Below, piece by piece: positions 18,472 to 27,869 of a stretch of 64,000 nucleotides of DNA (its first letter is position 1; every line of letters starts with the position of its first letter). The position numbers and the translations under genes are program-made. The notes beneath the pieces are model-generated. The model had not been told where the DNA came from, did not search any database, and saw nothing but the letters and a program-made list of their open reading frames with translations. The DNA comes from Corynebacterium sp. (GTDB taxonomy: Bacteria; Actinomycetota; Actinomycetes; Mycobacteriales; Mycobacteriaceae), in contig NZ_JAUNLP010000001.1 of assembly GCF_030532195.1 (NCBI RefSeq), positions 310,001 through 374,000 on the forward strand. Reading direction: 5' to 3'.

Positions 18472-19074
18472 GTGAATAACTCAAAGGTATATGACCTCAC
18501 CATTATTGCCGCCTTTGCAGCACTGATTATTGTGCTCGGCGGTATTGCTATCCCAGTTGGCGGTCTCGGCGTTCCGATTGTCCTGCAGAATATGGGCATC
18601 GCGCTGGCCGGCATGATTCTGGGCTTTAAGCGTGGCGGGCTTGCCACTACCCTGTTCCTCGCTGTCGGCCTTGTCGGCGTTCCTAACATGGCAGGTTGGA
18701 AACCACTGATTGCTGCGCTCCCAGGCCCGACCGTGGGCTACATTGTTGGCTACCTGATTGCCGGTTTCGTCATCGGCGCAATTGCTCAGCAGGCTCCGCG
18801 CGCTAAGGCCGCCCGCGTCGGAGTTTTCATCGGCGCTGGTGTAGTCGGTGTCATAGTTCAGTACCTCTTCGGCGCCCTCGGCCTGGTCTGGCGTATGGGC
18901 CTCGGCTTCGGCGAGGCACTGGCTACCAACGTGCCGTTCATTGTTGGCGATCTGATTAAGGTTGTCGCCGCAGCCGTAATTGCCACCGCCGTATTGCAGG
19001 CATTTCCAGATTTGCTTCCCGACGCTGTCAACCGCAAGCAAAACCGCGACATCGAAGAAGCAAAGGCTGTTTAA
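18472..19074 (+). CDS. bioY: Biotin ECF transporter S component BioY
   Basis: Membrane biotin-binding subunit of the BioMNY importer. The 200 residues have about six hydrophobic segments and family blocks GGIAIPVGGLGVPIVLQNMGIALAGMILGFKRG and MAGWKPLIAALPGPTVGYIVGYLIAG. The start is GTG (MNNSKVYDL). bioM and bioN follow on the same strand. Corynebacteria are often biotin auxotrophs, so import can be essential; no biotin synthesis genes occur in this window. Confidence 0.93.
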   Translation: MNNSKVYDLTIIAAFAALIIVLGGIAIPVGGLGVPIVLQNMGIALAGMILGFKRGGLATTLFLAVGLVGVPNMAGWKPLIAALPGPTVGYIVGYLIAGFVIGAIAQQAPRAKAARVGVFIGAGVVGVIVQYLFGALGLVWRMGLGFGEALATNVPFIVGDLIKVVAAAVIATAVLQAFPDLLPDAVNRKQNRDIEEAKAV

Positions 19075-19127
19075 GTCGTTTACTCACCGCCTCACAAACT
19101 CGTACTGAAAGACCTTTAAGGCACACC

Positions 19128-19826
19128 ATGCCCACTATCACTTTCAACCAGGCCGCCGCGAACTATTCGGGCCGCCAGATTCTGCAGCCGACTACGCTGA
19201 CTCTGTCAGAAAATCGCATTGGCATTATCGGTGAGAATGGTGGTGGTAAATCCACGCTCGTCCGATTGATCAATGGGCTTGGCGCGATCACTGGTGGCAC
19301 AGTAATGTACGAGGGTTTGAACGTCGCCAAGCAGGCAAAAGAAGTCCGCAAACAAGTCGGTTTTATCTTCTCGGATGCGGACAACCAGATTGTGATGCCA
19401 ACGGTTGCGGAGGACATTGCTTTTTCGCTGCGAAAGCGCAAGCTCCCGCGCCAGGAACGCGACCAACTGGTCCATGCAGCGCTTAAGCGTTTCGGCCTGG
19501 AAGATCATGCGGATACGTCGCCGCATCTGCTGTCAGGCGGGCAAAAGCAGCTTTTGGCGCTTGCTGCGGTGCTGATTCTTAGTCCTACGACCATCATCGC
19601 CGATGAGCCCACTACTCTGCTAGACCTGCGCAATCGTCTGCATATTCGCAATATTTTCGCAGAGCTTGACCAGCAGGTGATCGTTGTTACGCATGACCTG
19701 GATTTCATTGCCGATTTCGACCGCGTCATCCGCGTCGGTGGCGGACAAATTGTCGATGACGGTGCACCGAGCGAGGTCATCGCACGCTATGTTGACGAGA
19801 TGTCGCGGGCGGAGGGGAATCGCTAA
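19128..19826 (+). CDS. bioM: Biotin ECF transporter ATPase BioM
   Basis: ATP-binding subunit of the energy-coupling-factor biotin importer. The 232 residues contain Walker A GENGGGKST, the Q-loop region SDADNQIVMPTV, the signature LSGGQKQLLALA, and Walker B ILSPTTIIADEPT followed by the H-loop VVTHDLDF. One ATPase is encoded here; ECF modules can work with a homodimer. It begins 53 bases after bioY with an AAGG ribosome-binding site, and its TAA overlaps the bioN ATG by one base (TAATG). Confidence 0.93.
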   Translation: MPTITFNQAAANYSGRQILQPTTLTLSENRIGIIGENGGGKSTLVRLINGLGAITGGTVMYEGLNVAKQAKEVRKQVGFIFSDADNQIVMPTVAEDIAFSLRKRKLPRQERDQLVHAALKRFGLEDHADTSPHLLSGGQKQLLALAAVLILSPTTIIADEPTTLLDLRNRLHIRNIFAELDQQVIVVTHDLDFIADFDRVIRVGGGQIVDDGAPSEVIARYVDEMSRAEGNR

Positions 19827-20446
19827 TGATTCACGCCGCCAATGTTCCGCTCGGGCTGTATCTCAACCACACTTCCCCAATTCATAAGCTGCCAACCGCC
19901 GCTAAAATTGTTGGTGTTATCGTTTTCATGCTGGCCAGCGCAATTTTGGTGGAAAGCTGGGTCGGCGGCGCCGTTTCCGTCGGCATTGTGGCACTCGCCT
20001 ATGCAGTAGCGAAAATTCCGCCACGCGTTGCCTTTCGGCAACTGCGCGGTGCCGTCATTATCCTGGCACTGCTATCGCTTCTGCTGTGGTGGCGTGCCGA
20101 CGGGCTGACGGCTCTGACTACATTTCTGACGCTTTTGGCCGCAATTGCTGCGGCAATCTTGCTCACGCTCACAACTCGCGTCAGCGACATCATGGATACG
20201 CTGACCCATGCAATGCAGCCGCTAGCCCGCTTTGGCGTGCCGGTAGAAACCATCTCGCTGGCTCTGTCTTTGACGCTGCGCATGATTCCGCTGCAGGTCA
20301 TGGCCGCCTCTGAAGTACTGGAGGCCCGCAAGGCACGTGGTGCCAACGCCTCCATTGTTGCCTTTGGCGTACCGGTTATCATCCGCACGATTAACCGTGC
20401 CAAGGCAATGGGAGACTCACTTATCGCCCGCGGCGAGGGTGAATAA
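19826..20446 (+). CDS. bioN: Biotin ECF transporter T component BioN
   Basis: Membrane scaffold that couples ATPase movement to BioY. The 206 residues have four to five membrane segments and the EcfT coupling motif near the C-terminus (SEVLEARKARGANAS, the Ala-Arg-Gly type pattern). Its start overlaps the bioM stop, implying translational coupling, with GGAGGGG upstream as ribosome-binding site. Confidence 0.92.
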   Translation: MIHAANVPLGLYLNHTSPIHKLPTAAKIVGVIVFMLASAILVESWVGGAVSVGIVALAYAVAKIPPRVAFRQLRGAVIILALLSLLLWWRADGLTALTTFLTLLAAIAAAILLTLTTRVSDIMDTLTHAMQPLARFGVPVETISLALSLTLRMIPLQVMAASEVLEARKARGANASIVAFGVPVIIRTINRAKAMGDSLIARGEGE

Positions 20447-20478
20447 AACTAGGTGTAAAACCTATGTAAAACCTAGTT
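20447..20478. terminator. Hairpin between bioN and pspA
   Basis: AACTAGGT pairs with ACCTAGTT around a 16-base loop that contains another copy of the aaaacct motif. It overlaps the pspA stop and lies just after bioN, so it probably serves both convergent genes. Confidence 0.6.
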
Positions 20479-21309
20479 GCCCTCACGCAGCTGGCGCATA
20501 CGCTCAGCGACCGCCGGATCAACATTGGATGCACCGGTGTTGCCAGTGCCCTCAATGGACTTCTGCTGCTGGCCACCAGAAAGCTCATTCGAGCCATTCA
20601 TTTCTGCGCGAATCTGCTCCAGGCGGGAGTGACCAGCAAGCTGTACACCTGCTGCCTCAACCTCAGCCATACGCCCCTGTACGGAGTTCTGTGCAAGTTC
20701 TGCCTGCCCCAGAGCATTAGCGTAACGACGCTCAATCTTGTCACGAACCTGATCGAGGTTCGGGGTCGAACCAGAAGAAATCTCATTCATAGACTGCAGG
20801 GATTCCGAAACCTTTTCCTGCATCTTGGCCTGCTCCAGCTGGCTGAGCAGCTTTGCGCGCTCAGCGACCTTCTGCTGCAGCTGCATGGAGTTGCGCTCCA
20901 CAGCCTTCTTAGCCTGTGCGGCCTGCTGCAGCGACTGGTCGTGCAGTGCCTTGAGATCCTCTACCGACTGCTCTGCGGTAACCAGCTGAGCTGCAAATGC
21001 CTCAGCGGCATTTTCATACTCAGTTGCCTTCGCAGCATCTCCCTCTGCGCGCGCCTTATCAGCCAACTGCAGTGCCTGGCGGGCATTGCCCTGCAGCTTC
21101 TCAATCTCAGCGAGCTGGCGGTTAAGGCGCATCTCCAGCTGACGCTGGTTACCAATCACAGCTGCCGCCTGCTGTGACAGTTCCTGGTGCTGGCGCTGTG
21201 CGTCCTCAATGGCCTGCTGAATCTGAACCTTCGGATCAGCGTTTTCCTCAATCTTGGAATCGAAAGCGGCCATCAAGTAATTCCACAGCTTCACAAAGGG
21301 ATTAGCCAT
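20473..21309 (-). CDS. pspA: PspA/IM30 family envelope-stress protein
   Basis: Peripheral membrane coiled-coil protein that protects the cell membrane. The 278 residues begin [34 protein letters not shown], typical of PspA/Vipp1 (amphipathic start helix), followed by long heptad helices rich in Gln/Ala/Glu and a polar tail. It corresponds to M. tuberculosis Rv2744c (35 kDa antigen) by context, where ClgR and PspA act together. It lies downstream of clgR with a ClgR-like site and a hairpin between them. Ribosome-binding site AGAAAGGTG. Confidence 0.93.
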   Translation of the reverse strand: MANPFVKLWNYLMAAFDSKIEENADPKVQIQQAIEDAQRQHQELSQQAAAVIGNQRQLEMRLNRQLAEIEKLQGNARQALQLADKARAEGDAAKATEYENAAEAFAAQLVTAEQSVEDLKALHDQSLQQAAQAKKAVERNSMQLQQKVAERAKLLSQLEQAKMQEKVSESLQSMNEISSGSTPNLDQVRDKIERRYANALGQAELAQNSVQGRMAEVEAAGVQLAGHSRLEQIRAEMNGSNELSGGQQQKSIEGTGNTGASNVDPAVAERMRQLREGN

Positions 21310-21409
21310 AGTGTTCCATACACCTTTCTAAAGGTAACTACCGTATGAGCAGGTTAGCGTTAATTGCGCAACTAATCTTAACGAACAGTGCGCAGTTTGG
21401 GGCACTAAG

Positions 21410-21420
21410 CGCCAATAGCG
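21410..21420. promoter_or_regulatory. Candidate ClgR operator ahead of pspA
   Basis: On the minus strand this reads CGCTATTGGCG, close to the ClgR core CGCYNANRGCG with one mismatch at the central A. It lies about 100 bases upstream of pspA. ClgR activation of pspA is known in mycobacteria; this site is inferred. Confidence 0.42.
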
Positions 21421-21438
21421 GGAAACAATTCCCGCTAT
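21415..21438 (-). terminator. Hairpin after clgR
   Basis: Perfect 10-bp arms (ATAGCGGGAA/TTCCCGCTAT) with a four-base loop, 12 bases after the clgR stop. No U-tract follows on the minus strand, so it may attenuate or stabilise rather than fully terminate. It overlaps the ClgR-like site. Confidence 0.5.
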
Positions 21439-21449
21439 CAACAAAAATT

Positions 21450-21842
21450 CTACATAGCCGCCATTTCGGGGCTTGCGGAGTGCAAAGCCATCGCGGTTGC
21501 CGCTTCCATCATGAGGTCCGACACCGTCACCCCCAGCGCGGCGCACACCGAGGCCAGCAGCTCCGAGGACACCTCCTTGCGTCCCCGCTCCAGCTCCGAG
21601 AGATAACCAGGGCTGATGGCAGCATTTTCCGACAGTTCACGCAGAGTCTGACCACTGCGCGAACGAATGTCGCGCAAGGTCTCCCCCAGTGCTTCGCGCA
21701 ACAGCGGCTCACGCGACTGCGTTACAGAGCCCAGCTGATCCGCCAGGGCCGCGCGCGCGGACTCCGCCGAAGCAGCGCCATCTACCTTGGGCCCATCAAC
21801 CTTTGGGTAACGAACGGTCATAAGTGCAGTATTGTTGCTCAT
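21450..21842 (-). CDS. clgR: Stress transcriptional activator ClgR
   Basis: HTH-XRE regulator of protease (clpP/clpC) and envelope-stress genes. From the ATG at 21842 it has 130 residues: a polar start, an HTH domain (REALGETLRDIRSRSGQTLRELSENAAISPGYLSELERGRKEVSSELL) and a short tail ending SPEMAAM, which may act as a protease-recognition end. A GTG lies directly before this ATG. An ECF-type promoter places the transcript start at these codons, so initiation is probably leaderless; no ribosome-binding site is present. Longer starts up to 21881 lie inside the promoter. Confidence 0.9.
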   Translation of the reverse strand: MSNNTALMTVRYPKVDGPKVDGAASAESARAALADQLGSVTQSREPLLREALGETLRDIRSRSGQTLRELSENAAISPGYLSELERGRKEVSSELLASVCAALGVTVSDLMMEAATAMALHSASPEMAAM

Positions 21843-21850
21843 CACTATCT

Positions 21851-21879
21851 CTAACGTCTTAGCGGGCCGACCTGTTCCC
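21851..21879 (-). promoter_or_regulatory. ECF sigma (SigH/SigE-type) promoter of clgR
   Basis: On the minus strand GGGAACA (21879-21873), 16 bases, then CGTTAG (21856-21851). This fits the GGAA(C/T)...CGTT pattern of SigH/SigE promoters in actinobacteria and agrees with known ECF control of clgR. Confidence 0.65.
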
Positions 21880-21891
21880 AATTTCTAAAAA

Positions 21892-22422
21892 TTAATCAAC
21901 ATTCACGTTTCGAATCAGCAACTCCAAGGCTAATTCCACTGCTTGCCGACGAATCTGCGAACGCGAACCGCTCTCATCCACTGGTAAGCGCACTGCAGTT
22001 ACGTCCTCTACAGTCTGTGCACCAGGTCGCCGTACTCCGCACCATACTTCACCGACGGGATGCCCGTCCTGCATGGTTGGGCCGGCTACACCGGTCAGCG
22101 AAACGCCCCAGTCGGCCACTACCCTGCTGGCGGCGCCGAACGCCATGTATCGCGCAGTAACTTCGGCCACTGGGCCGTAGGTGTTAAGTACGTCCTCCGG
22201 GACGTCGGCAAGCAGTGTCTTGACATCCGTGGCGTAAGTGACCACGCCGCCGCGCAGAACCGCAGAGGCTCCAGGCACGGATGCGACGGTGGCACACAGC
22301 AAGCCTGCGGTAAGAGATTCGGCAGCGGCGAGTGTCTCACCGCGTGCCGAAAGCAGTGTGACCAGCCTGTGAGCGGCGCTATCCACGTCGTCGATAAGGC
22401 CGTCATTTAGTGTCGTGCTCAC
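21892..22422 (-). CDS. cinA: CinA C-terminal domain protein (nicotinamide-nucleotide amidase type)
   Basis: A 176-residue stand-alone CinA C-terminal domain, which in other bacteria deamidates NMN in pyridine-nucleotide recycling. Motifs: AAAESLTAGLLCATVASVPGASAVLRGGVVTYA, and later GVSLTGVAGPTMQDGHPVGEVWCGV. The N-terminal molybdopterin-binding-like half of full CinA is absent, as usual in actinobacteria. GTG start with AAAGGA at good spacing, 13 bases after the pgsA stop. Confidence 0.88.
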   Translation of the reverse strand: MSTTLNDGLIDDVDSAAHRLVTLLSARGETLAAAESLTAGLLCATVASVPGASAVLRGGVVTYATDVKTLLADVPEDVLNTYGPVAEVTARYMAFGAASRVVADWGVSLTGVAGPTMQDGHPVGEVWCGVRRPGAQTVEDVTAVRLPVDESGSRSQIRRQAVELALELLIRNVNVD

Positions 22423-22435
22423 AGGCGGAAATCCT

Positions 22436-23011
22436 TTACTTCGGCTGCTCTACTTTTCGGGCGTCCACAATGTACTGAACGCCGGTGACGACGGTGACGA
22501 TAATCGCCGCAATCATGACAATCCAGGCCGGCCAGAGCATCCACGACACTGGCATGAGGAATAGCCCCACTGCCACAGACTGCAGCACAGTCTTAATTCT
22601 GCCGCCACGCGATGCCGGCACTACACGTCCCTGACGCAGGGCAAACATGCGCCAAATGGTGATACCGCCTTCACGAATCACGATGATGACCGTGACCCAA
22701 ATCGGCAGGATGCCGATGATGTTCATACCAATCAGCGCAGCGAGCATAAGCGCCTTATCGGCGATGGGGTCTGCAATCTTGCCGAAATCAGTAATGAGAT
22801 TGCGGCTGCGCGCCAAATGACCATCCAGCTTGTCGGTCGCCATCAGAAGCGCGAATACAGCGAACGACCACCACCGCCAGGTGGTGTCCATTCCGCCCTC
22901 CTGAAGCAACACCCACAAAAACACCGGTACACCGATGATGCGCAAGACAGTCAGGACATTCGGCAGATTCCAGTTGGAGACGGGGCCCGATTCAGCAGTA
23001 GAAGCAGTCAC
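22436..23011 (-). CDS. pgsA: CDP-alcohol phosphatidyltransferase (PgsA-type)
   Basis: Membrane enzyme that condenses CDP-diacylglycerol with glycerol 3-phosphate for phosphatidylglycerol and cardiolipin synthesis. The 191 residues have four to six hydrophobic segments and the family motif D-G-x2-A-R-x8-G-x3-D-x3-D seen as DKLDGHLARSRNLITDFGKIADPIADKA, with the first Asp-Gly shifted to DKLDG as in PgsA proteins. GTG start. Placed between terC and cinA-clgR, equal to pgsA3 (Rv2746c) by context. Confidence 0.9.
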   Translation of the reverse strand: MTASTAESGPVSNWNLPNVLTVLRIIGVPVFLWVLLQEGGMDTTWRWWSFAVFALLMATDKLDGHLARSRNLITDFGKIADPIADKALMLAALIGMNIIGILPIWVTVIIVIREGGITIWRMFALRQGRVVPASRGGRIKTVLQSVAVGLFLMPVSWMLWPAWIVMIAAIIVTVVTGVQYIVDARKVEQPK

Positions 23012-23042
23012 AATTGCTACCTTATCTCACAATCGCGTTCGA

Positions 23043-24149
23043 CTAGCGCCCAGTCGACTTCTGTGAATCCCCACCGGTGGTGGAGGATTCTTCCGCAGTT
23101 GCCGATGCCGTGCCACTGTCGCTGACGTCGTGGGGATCATCATGCTGCTCGCGCGGCAGGGCGATGCCGCCCATGTTCTCATCGCGCTTGATCTTGAGCC
23201 AGGAGGCCAGAACAGTAACGACCAGCACGATGACAATGAATGCCAGCGACGTCCAAGTGGATACCTCCGGCACACTGACGTTTTCACCGCCGTTAATAAA
23301 CGGCAGGTTGTTTTCGTGCAGTGCGTGCAGCAGCAGCTTGACACCAATGAATGCCAGGATGACACCGAGGCCGTAGGCGAGGTAGACAAGGCGGTCAAGC
23401 AGGCCGTCCAGCAGGAAGTACATCTGCCGCAGGCCCATCAGGGCCAGCGCATTGGCGGTAAAGACGATGTATGCCTCATCCGTCAGGCCGTAAATGGCCG
23501 GAATGGAGTCGAACGCAAACATGACGTCAATGAGACCAATGGCAACCAGAGCAATAGCCAGCGGCGTCAGGTAGTGCTTGCCATTTTCCTTCTTGGTCAG
23601 CTTGTCACCGTTGTAGTGATCCGTAATCGGCACGACGCGACGCAGCCACTGAATAATCTTCATGTCTGAAGGGTCGGTTTCTGGCTTATCGACGGCTTCG
23701 TCGTAAATCGTCTTGATAGCCGTGTAAATCAAGAAGATGGCAAACAGGTAGAAGACATCCGACCATGCGCTAATGACGGCGGCACCAGCCCAAATGAACA
23801 GACCTCGGAATACCAGGGCCAGGCCAATACCGAAGAGCAGCACCTTCTGCTGGTACTTGCGGGGAATTTTGAACGCACCAATAATCAGCGCAAAGACGAA
23901 CAGATTGTCAATACTGAGCGCCTTTTCGGTGATGTAGCCCGATAAGAACTCGATACCACGGTGGTGATCCCACAGCAGCCACACCATTCCGCCGAATATC
24001 AAGGCCAGGACGACATAAAACAGCGTCCAAAGACCAGCTTCTTTGATGGTGGGTTCGTGCGGGGTGCGAACGTGTGCGTAGAAGTCGAAGGTGAGGAAGC
24101 CCAAGACAACCACAATGGTGATAATCCATACCAATGCGGGCACATGCAT
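23043..24149 (-). CDS. TerC family integral membrane protein (probable Mn exporter)
   Basis: A 368-residue TerC/Alx protein with about nine membrane segments. Conserved acidic membrane motifs are FLSGYITEKALSIDNLFVF and VMFAFDSIPAIYGLT. TerC proteins of this type are linked to manganese export and metal loading of secreted proteins. The last 50 residues are polar (Ser/Thr/Asp-rich). The ATG is 10 bases from a hairpin that contains the GGAGG ribosome-binding site, and a riboswitch-like leader lies upstream, supporting a role in Mn balance. pgsA starts 31 bases after its stop. Confidence 0.9.
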   Translation of the reverse strand: MHVPALVWIITIVVVLGFLTFDFYAHVRTPHEPTIKEAGLWTLFYVVLALIFGGMVWLLWDHHRGIEFLSGYITEKALSIDNLFVFALIIGAFKIPRKYQQKVLLFGIGLALVFRGLFIWAGAAVISAWSDVFYLFAIFLIYTAIKTIYDEAVDKPETDPSDMKIIQWLRRVVPITDHYNGDKLTKKENGKHYLTPLAIALVAIGLIDVMFAFDSIPAIYGLTDEAYIVFTANALALMGLRQMYFLLDGLLDRLVYLAYGLGVILAFIGVKLLLHALHENNLPFINGGENVSVPEVSTWTSLAFIVIVLVVTVLASWLKIKRDENMGGIALPREQHDDPHDVSDSGTASATAEESSTTGGDSQKSTGR

Positions 24150-24159
24150 TTTTAAATAT

Positions 24160-24367
24160 GACCTCCGGTCGTGCGAACATGAACCGGAGGTCTCTCCTGC
24201 TCCTACCGCTGGTCTCCCCGCCTCATCGGGCGGGCCGAGCCTGTGGCAGAAGTGACGGCACCGGGATTGTCTGACGCGAGCCGTGGCTACGCCCTCAATC
24301 CGTGCTGACGATAACCGTCACGGAAAAGTGAGAAATTCTCACTTACCGGGGATACTCCCCTCCACGT
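24160..24367 (-). promoter_or_regulatory. yybP-ykoY-type (Mn2+) riboswitch leader of terC
   Basis: The minus-strand leader begins with GGAGGGGAGTA (near 24363) and continues with the block ATCGTCAGCACGG, as in yybP-ykoY riboswitches. A GC-rich stem follows (24217-24234), and the leader ends with GAGAGACCTCC and a perfect hairpin (24183-24192 with 24160-24169). That last stem buries the GGAGG that should start terC translation. The 5' purine block could pair with GACCTCC instead and free it. A -10-like TATAGT lies at 24374-24379. Family assignment is by eye; mode (translation control) is inferred. Confidence 0.72.
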
Positions 24368-24434
24368 GATGAAACTATACACGTCGGTATGGGGTCTAGG
24401 AGCGCCGGGCACCAAACTCAGTGCGTATCGCCCG
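24368..24434. other. terC promoter region
   Basis: Between the riboswitch and the ftsK terminator. It holds the minus-strand -10 element TATAGT (24374-24379). I see no gene here. Confidence 0.5.
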
Positions 24435-24444
24435 AATAGAAAAA

Positions 24445-24478
24445 GTGACGTGCTGAGAAAACAATCTCAACACGTCAC
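24445..24478 (-). terminator. Terminator after ftsK
   Basis: GTGACGTG-CTGAG pairs with CTCAA-CACGTCAC, and a run of T follows on the minus strand (rich A at 24440-24444). It separates ftsK from terC. Confidence 0.85.
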
Positions 24479-24493
24479 CGTATTCTCCGTTGC

Positions 24494-27400
24494 CTATGCC
24501 ATCGACTGATTTGGGTCGGCGTCGACGACATTGACTTCTTCCTTTGGCGCGTCTTCTGGGTTGGCGCCCTTAATCATCCACTGGATGGTTTCAAGTTCCT
24601 CCGGTTTGACCAGTACCTCACGGGCCTTGGAGCCTTCCGAAGGGCCGACCACGCCGCGAGTCTCCATCAGATCCATCAGACGACCGGCCTTGGCAAAGCC
24701 GACGCGCATCTTGCGCTGCAGCATCGACGTCGAGCCGTGCTGGGCAGTGACGACCAGCTCGACTGCCTGCAGCAGGTCTTCGAGGTCATCGCCAATGTCC
24801 GGATCAATGTTTCGCTCGGCCTCTGCGTTCTTGTCCTCGGTGACACCCTCGGTGTAGTCCGGTTCCGCCTGAGACTTAGCGGCTTCCACGACGGCCTGAA
24901 TCTCTTCGTCAGTAACGAAGGCACCCTGGATACGGCGTGGCTTGCCGGCGCCCTGCGGAATGAATAGGCCATCACCCATACCGATGAGCTTTTCTGCACC
25001 GCCCTGGTCCAGAATCACTCGGGAGTCGGTCAGCGATGAGGTGGCAAATGCCAGGCGGGAAGGCACGTTGGTCTTAATCAGACCGGTAACCACGTCAACA
25101 GACGGGCGCTGCGTTGCCAGCACCAGGTGGATACCGGCGGCGCGAGCCTTCTGCGTAATGCGAACGATGGCGTCTTCGATATCGCGTGGCGCGGTCATCA
25201 TCAAGTCAGCCAACTCGTCGACCACACAGACGATGTACGGGTACGGGCGGTACTCGCGCTCCGAGCCCAGCGGTGTCGTAATCTCACCGGACTTGACCTT
25301 GCGGTTGAAGTCCTTGATGTGACGCACGCGAGCAGCCTTCATGTCCATGTAGCGCTGCTCCATCTCCTCCACCAACCACTGCAGTGCGGCAGCGGCCTTC
25401 TTTGGCTGAGTGATGATTGGCGTAATCAGGTGCGGAATGCCCTCGTACGGAGTCAGCTCCACCATCTTCGGGTCCACCAGAATCAGGCGAACCTCCTCCG
25501 GCGTGGCACGGGTGAGCAACGACACCAGCATGGAGTTGACGAATGCCGACTTACCGGAACCGGTCGAACCAGCGACGAGCAGATGCGGCATCTTCTGGAT
25601 GGAGTGCGAAATGAACTCGCCCTCAATATCCTTACCCAGGCCAATCAGCATCGGGTCATCGTTGGCAACGGTCTTCGGCGCCCGCAGTACGTCGGAGAGC
25701 CTGACCATCTCGCGGTCATTATTCGGCACCTCAATGCCGACTGCCGACTTACCCGGAATCGGAGTCAGCAGGCGCACATTGTCAGTCGCCACAGCGTAGG
25801 CAATGTTGGACTGCAGGTTCGTGATCTTCGAAACCTTCACGCCCGGGCCCAGCTCGACTTCATAACGGGTCACCGTCGGGCCACGCGAGAATCCAGTCAC
25901 CGCGGCATCGACCTTGAACTCCGCAAAGACTTCCGTGATTGCCTCGATCATGCGGTCATTGGTCGCAGTGCGAGTCTTCGGACGCTCACCCGGAATCAGC
26001 AAGTCTGTCGACGGCAGCTGGTAGTCGGATTCGGCCTCGCGTGCCGCCGAAGATTCATTGCCAGCGTTGTCCTTTTCCAATTCCGACTTTGGAGTCGTTG
26101 CCGGAATCTTGGAGGCATCGATACCGGAGCGCGCAGCGATAGCATTCATCGTGCGACGGGTGGCATCAGAGATTGCATCGTCATTGCCCTCGGCAGCAGT
26201 CGGCCGCGCCTGTTCCGCCTGTGGTGCGGACTGTTGCGGCTGCGGCTTGGTCGCAGGCTCCACTGGCTTATGCTCCACTACCTCATGCTGCGACCGCTGC
26301 TGAGCAGCCCGCTGTGCCTGGGCAGTTGGGTACTCGGAGTATTCGTCATACTCCGGGGCAGCATAGTCAGGCTCATGCTGCGGCTGAGCAGAGGTAGCCC
26401 CAACTGCCGGAATGGTCGATTCCGTCTCTTCAGTATCGCGGTGGACAGCATCCGAGGTCGGTTCATCGACATACTCGGCTGCCGGGAATTCCGGCTCCGG
26501 CTGCGCACGCTTTGCCGAGGCACCAAAATCGGCGCGGTCAAACTGCATTGTGCGAGCGGAGTCGTAATCGATGTCCTCCACAGACTGCGTATTCTTCGGA
26601 ACACTCCGGCGGGAACGCGGAGCCTCATCTAGAAGATCGTAGAGGTTGCCGTCACCATCATGATCGTCGTAAGGCGCAGCACTAGCGCTACGACGCGACT
26701 CGGCCTCACGGCGTGGTGCGCGATAACGGGAGCGCTCAGCCGAACGGGACGAGCGGCGAGGGCGACGCTCAATTAGCTGCGTGGGCTTATCGAAATCTTC
26801 GTCGGCGTAGTCCGAATCGGACGGTGCACTGGCACGGCGATTGAGCATGGCGTCCACATCGCCGTAGGGGTCATCGGATTCGATCTCATCATTTTTGCCG
26901 CGTGAGGACCATTCGCTGAAGTTGAGGTACTCCTTGACGGCATCAATAAGCTGACGCACAGTGGCGCCAGAGAGCACAAGCGCGCCATAGAAGATAATGC
27001 CGAGCAGCAAAATGACGGCGACCCATGACGTAAAGCCAGCAGCAAGCGGCGAACCGATGTATCCGCCAATCGCACCGCCGGCGGCGCGTCGGCCTTCCCA
27101 GTCAGCAGGACAGCCCGACCCGATGTGGACGATCGCCAGCAGACCGACGGTAATAAGGGTCGCGCCCGTGGCGACGGCTGGCAGACGCTCCGAGCGCGGA
27201 GTCGTCTCCAGCATCATCATCACGGAAATCGCGCCGAGCGCGATGGGCAGCACAAAGGCACCGATGCCGATGATGGTTCGCACCGATGTCTCAATGACCT
27301 CTCCCACCGGACCGGCCAGGTGGAACCATGTCGACCCGGCGAGCACAATGGCCAGCGCCATGACCAACAAGGCCACGCCGTCCTTCGAGCCAGACTCGCC

Positions 27401-27793
27401 GCTGTCATGAACATCCAGGTCAACGTCGTCAACGTCGGTTGGTGCCGGTGGGTCAATCAAGCCATCGTCATATCCGCTGGCAGCTTTACGACGCTTCCTG
27501 CGAGGCGTCGTCGTTGAAAAATCGGCGTCACTTTCGCGCCGCGCCATATTCTCCTCATCATCTCGCTTTGATTTGCGACCACCAATCTTCCGGGCAACAC
27601 CTGCCACGCCACGGGCCGTTTCCGACCAGGCGTTGGCAAGGCTTTTACCGACGAAGGACATCGCACTTGGCGTGCGCTCAAACTCCTCCGTCGCATTGTG
27701 CACGGGATAGCGACGAGTGGCATCGATGTCCGCATTGCGGTTCGATGCTCGACGATTGTCGGTTCTGGTTCGGCTGGTCGCTGACATGCCCAA
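24494..27793 (-). CDS. ftsK: DNA translocase FtsK
   Basis: Membrane-anchored motor that pumps chromosomal DNA through the division septum. The 1099 residues have four to five N-terminal membrane helices (about 135-285), a long acidic, Pro/Gln/Ser-rich linker (about 300-590), and the RecA-like motor with Walker [16 protein letters not shown], Walker [10 protein letters not shown] and the motif [17 protein letters not shown]. The winged-helix gamma domain closes the chain ([39 protein letters not shown]). ATG at 27793. Operator-like dyads lie upstream at 27830-27869. Confidence 0.96.
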   Translation of the reverse strand: MGMSATSRTRTDNRRASNRNADIDATRRYPVHNATEEFERTPSAMSFVGKSLANAWSETARGVAGVARKIGGRKSKRDDEENMARRESDADFSTTTPRRKRRKAASGYDDGLIDPPAPTDVDDVDLDVHDSGESGSKDGVALLVMALAIVLAGSTWFHLAGPVGEVIETSVRTIIGIGAFVLPIALGAISVMMMLETTPRSERLPAVATGATLITVGLLAIVHIGSGCPADWEGRRAAGGAIGGYIGSPLAAGFTSWVAVILLLGIIFYGALVLSGATVRQLIDAVKEYLNFSEWSSRGKNDEIESDDPYGDVDAMLNRRASAPSDSDYADEDFDKPTQLIERRPRRSSRSAERSRYRAPRREAESRRSASAAPYDDHDGDGNLYDLLDEAPRSRRSVPKNTQSVEDIDYDSARTMQFDRADFGASAKRAQPEPEFPAAEYVDEPTSDAVHRDTEETESTIPAVGATSAQPQHEPDYAAPEYDEYSEYPTAQAQRAAQQRSQHEVVEHKPVEPATKPQPQQSAPQAEQARPTAAEGNDDAISDATRRTMNAIAARSGIDASKIPATTPKSELEKDNAGNESSAAREAESDYQLPSTDLLIPGERPKTRTATNDRMIEAITEVFAEFKVDAAVTGFSRGPTVTRYEVELGPGVKVSKITNLQSNIAYAVATDNVRLLTPIPGKSAVGIEVPNNDREMVRLSDVLRAPKTVANDDPMLIGLGKDIEGEFISHSIQKMPHLLVAGSTGSGKSAFVNSMLVSLLTRATPEEVRLILVDPKMVELTPYEGIPHLITPIITQPKKAAAALQWLVEEMEQRYMDMKAARVRHIKDFNRKVKSGEITTPLGSEREYRPYPYIVCVVDELADLMMTAPRDIEDAIVRITQKARAAGIHLVLATQRPSVDVVTGLIKTNVPSRLAFATSSLTDSRVILDQGGAEKLIGMGDGLFIPQGAGKPRRIQGAFVTDEEIQAVVEAAKSQAEPDYTEGVTEDKNAEAERNIDPDIGDDLEDLLQAVELVVTAQHGSTSMLQRKMRVGFAKAGRLMDLMETRGVVGPSEGSKAREVLVKPEELETIQWMIKGANPEDAPKEEVNVVDADPNQSMA

Positions 27794-27829
27794 TACCTTA
27801 CAGCCAATCCCGGACCGTTTTCACATTAG

Positions 27830-27869
27830 TAACACGCGTGTCATTGCTTAACACCAGTAATACGGTGTT
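27830..27869. promoter_or_regulatory. Operator-like nested dyads upstream of ftsK
   Basis: Two copies of TAACAC (27830-27835, 27849-27854) start 19 bases apart. The first lies in the palindrome ACACGCGTGT (27832-27841), and the second pairs with GGTGTT (27864-27869). The regulator is unknown. Confidence 0.4.
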
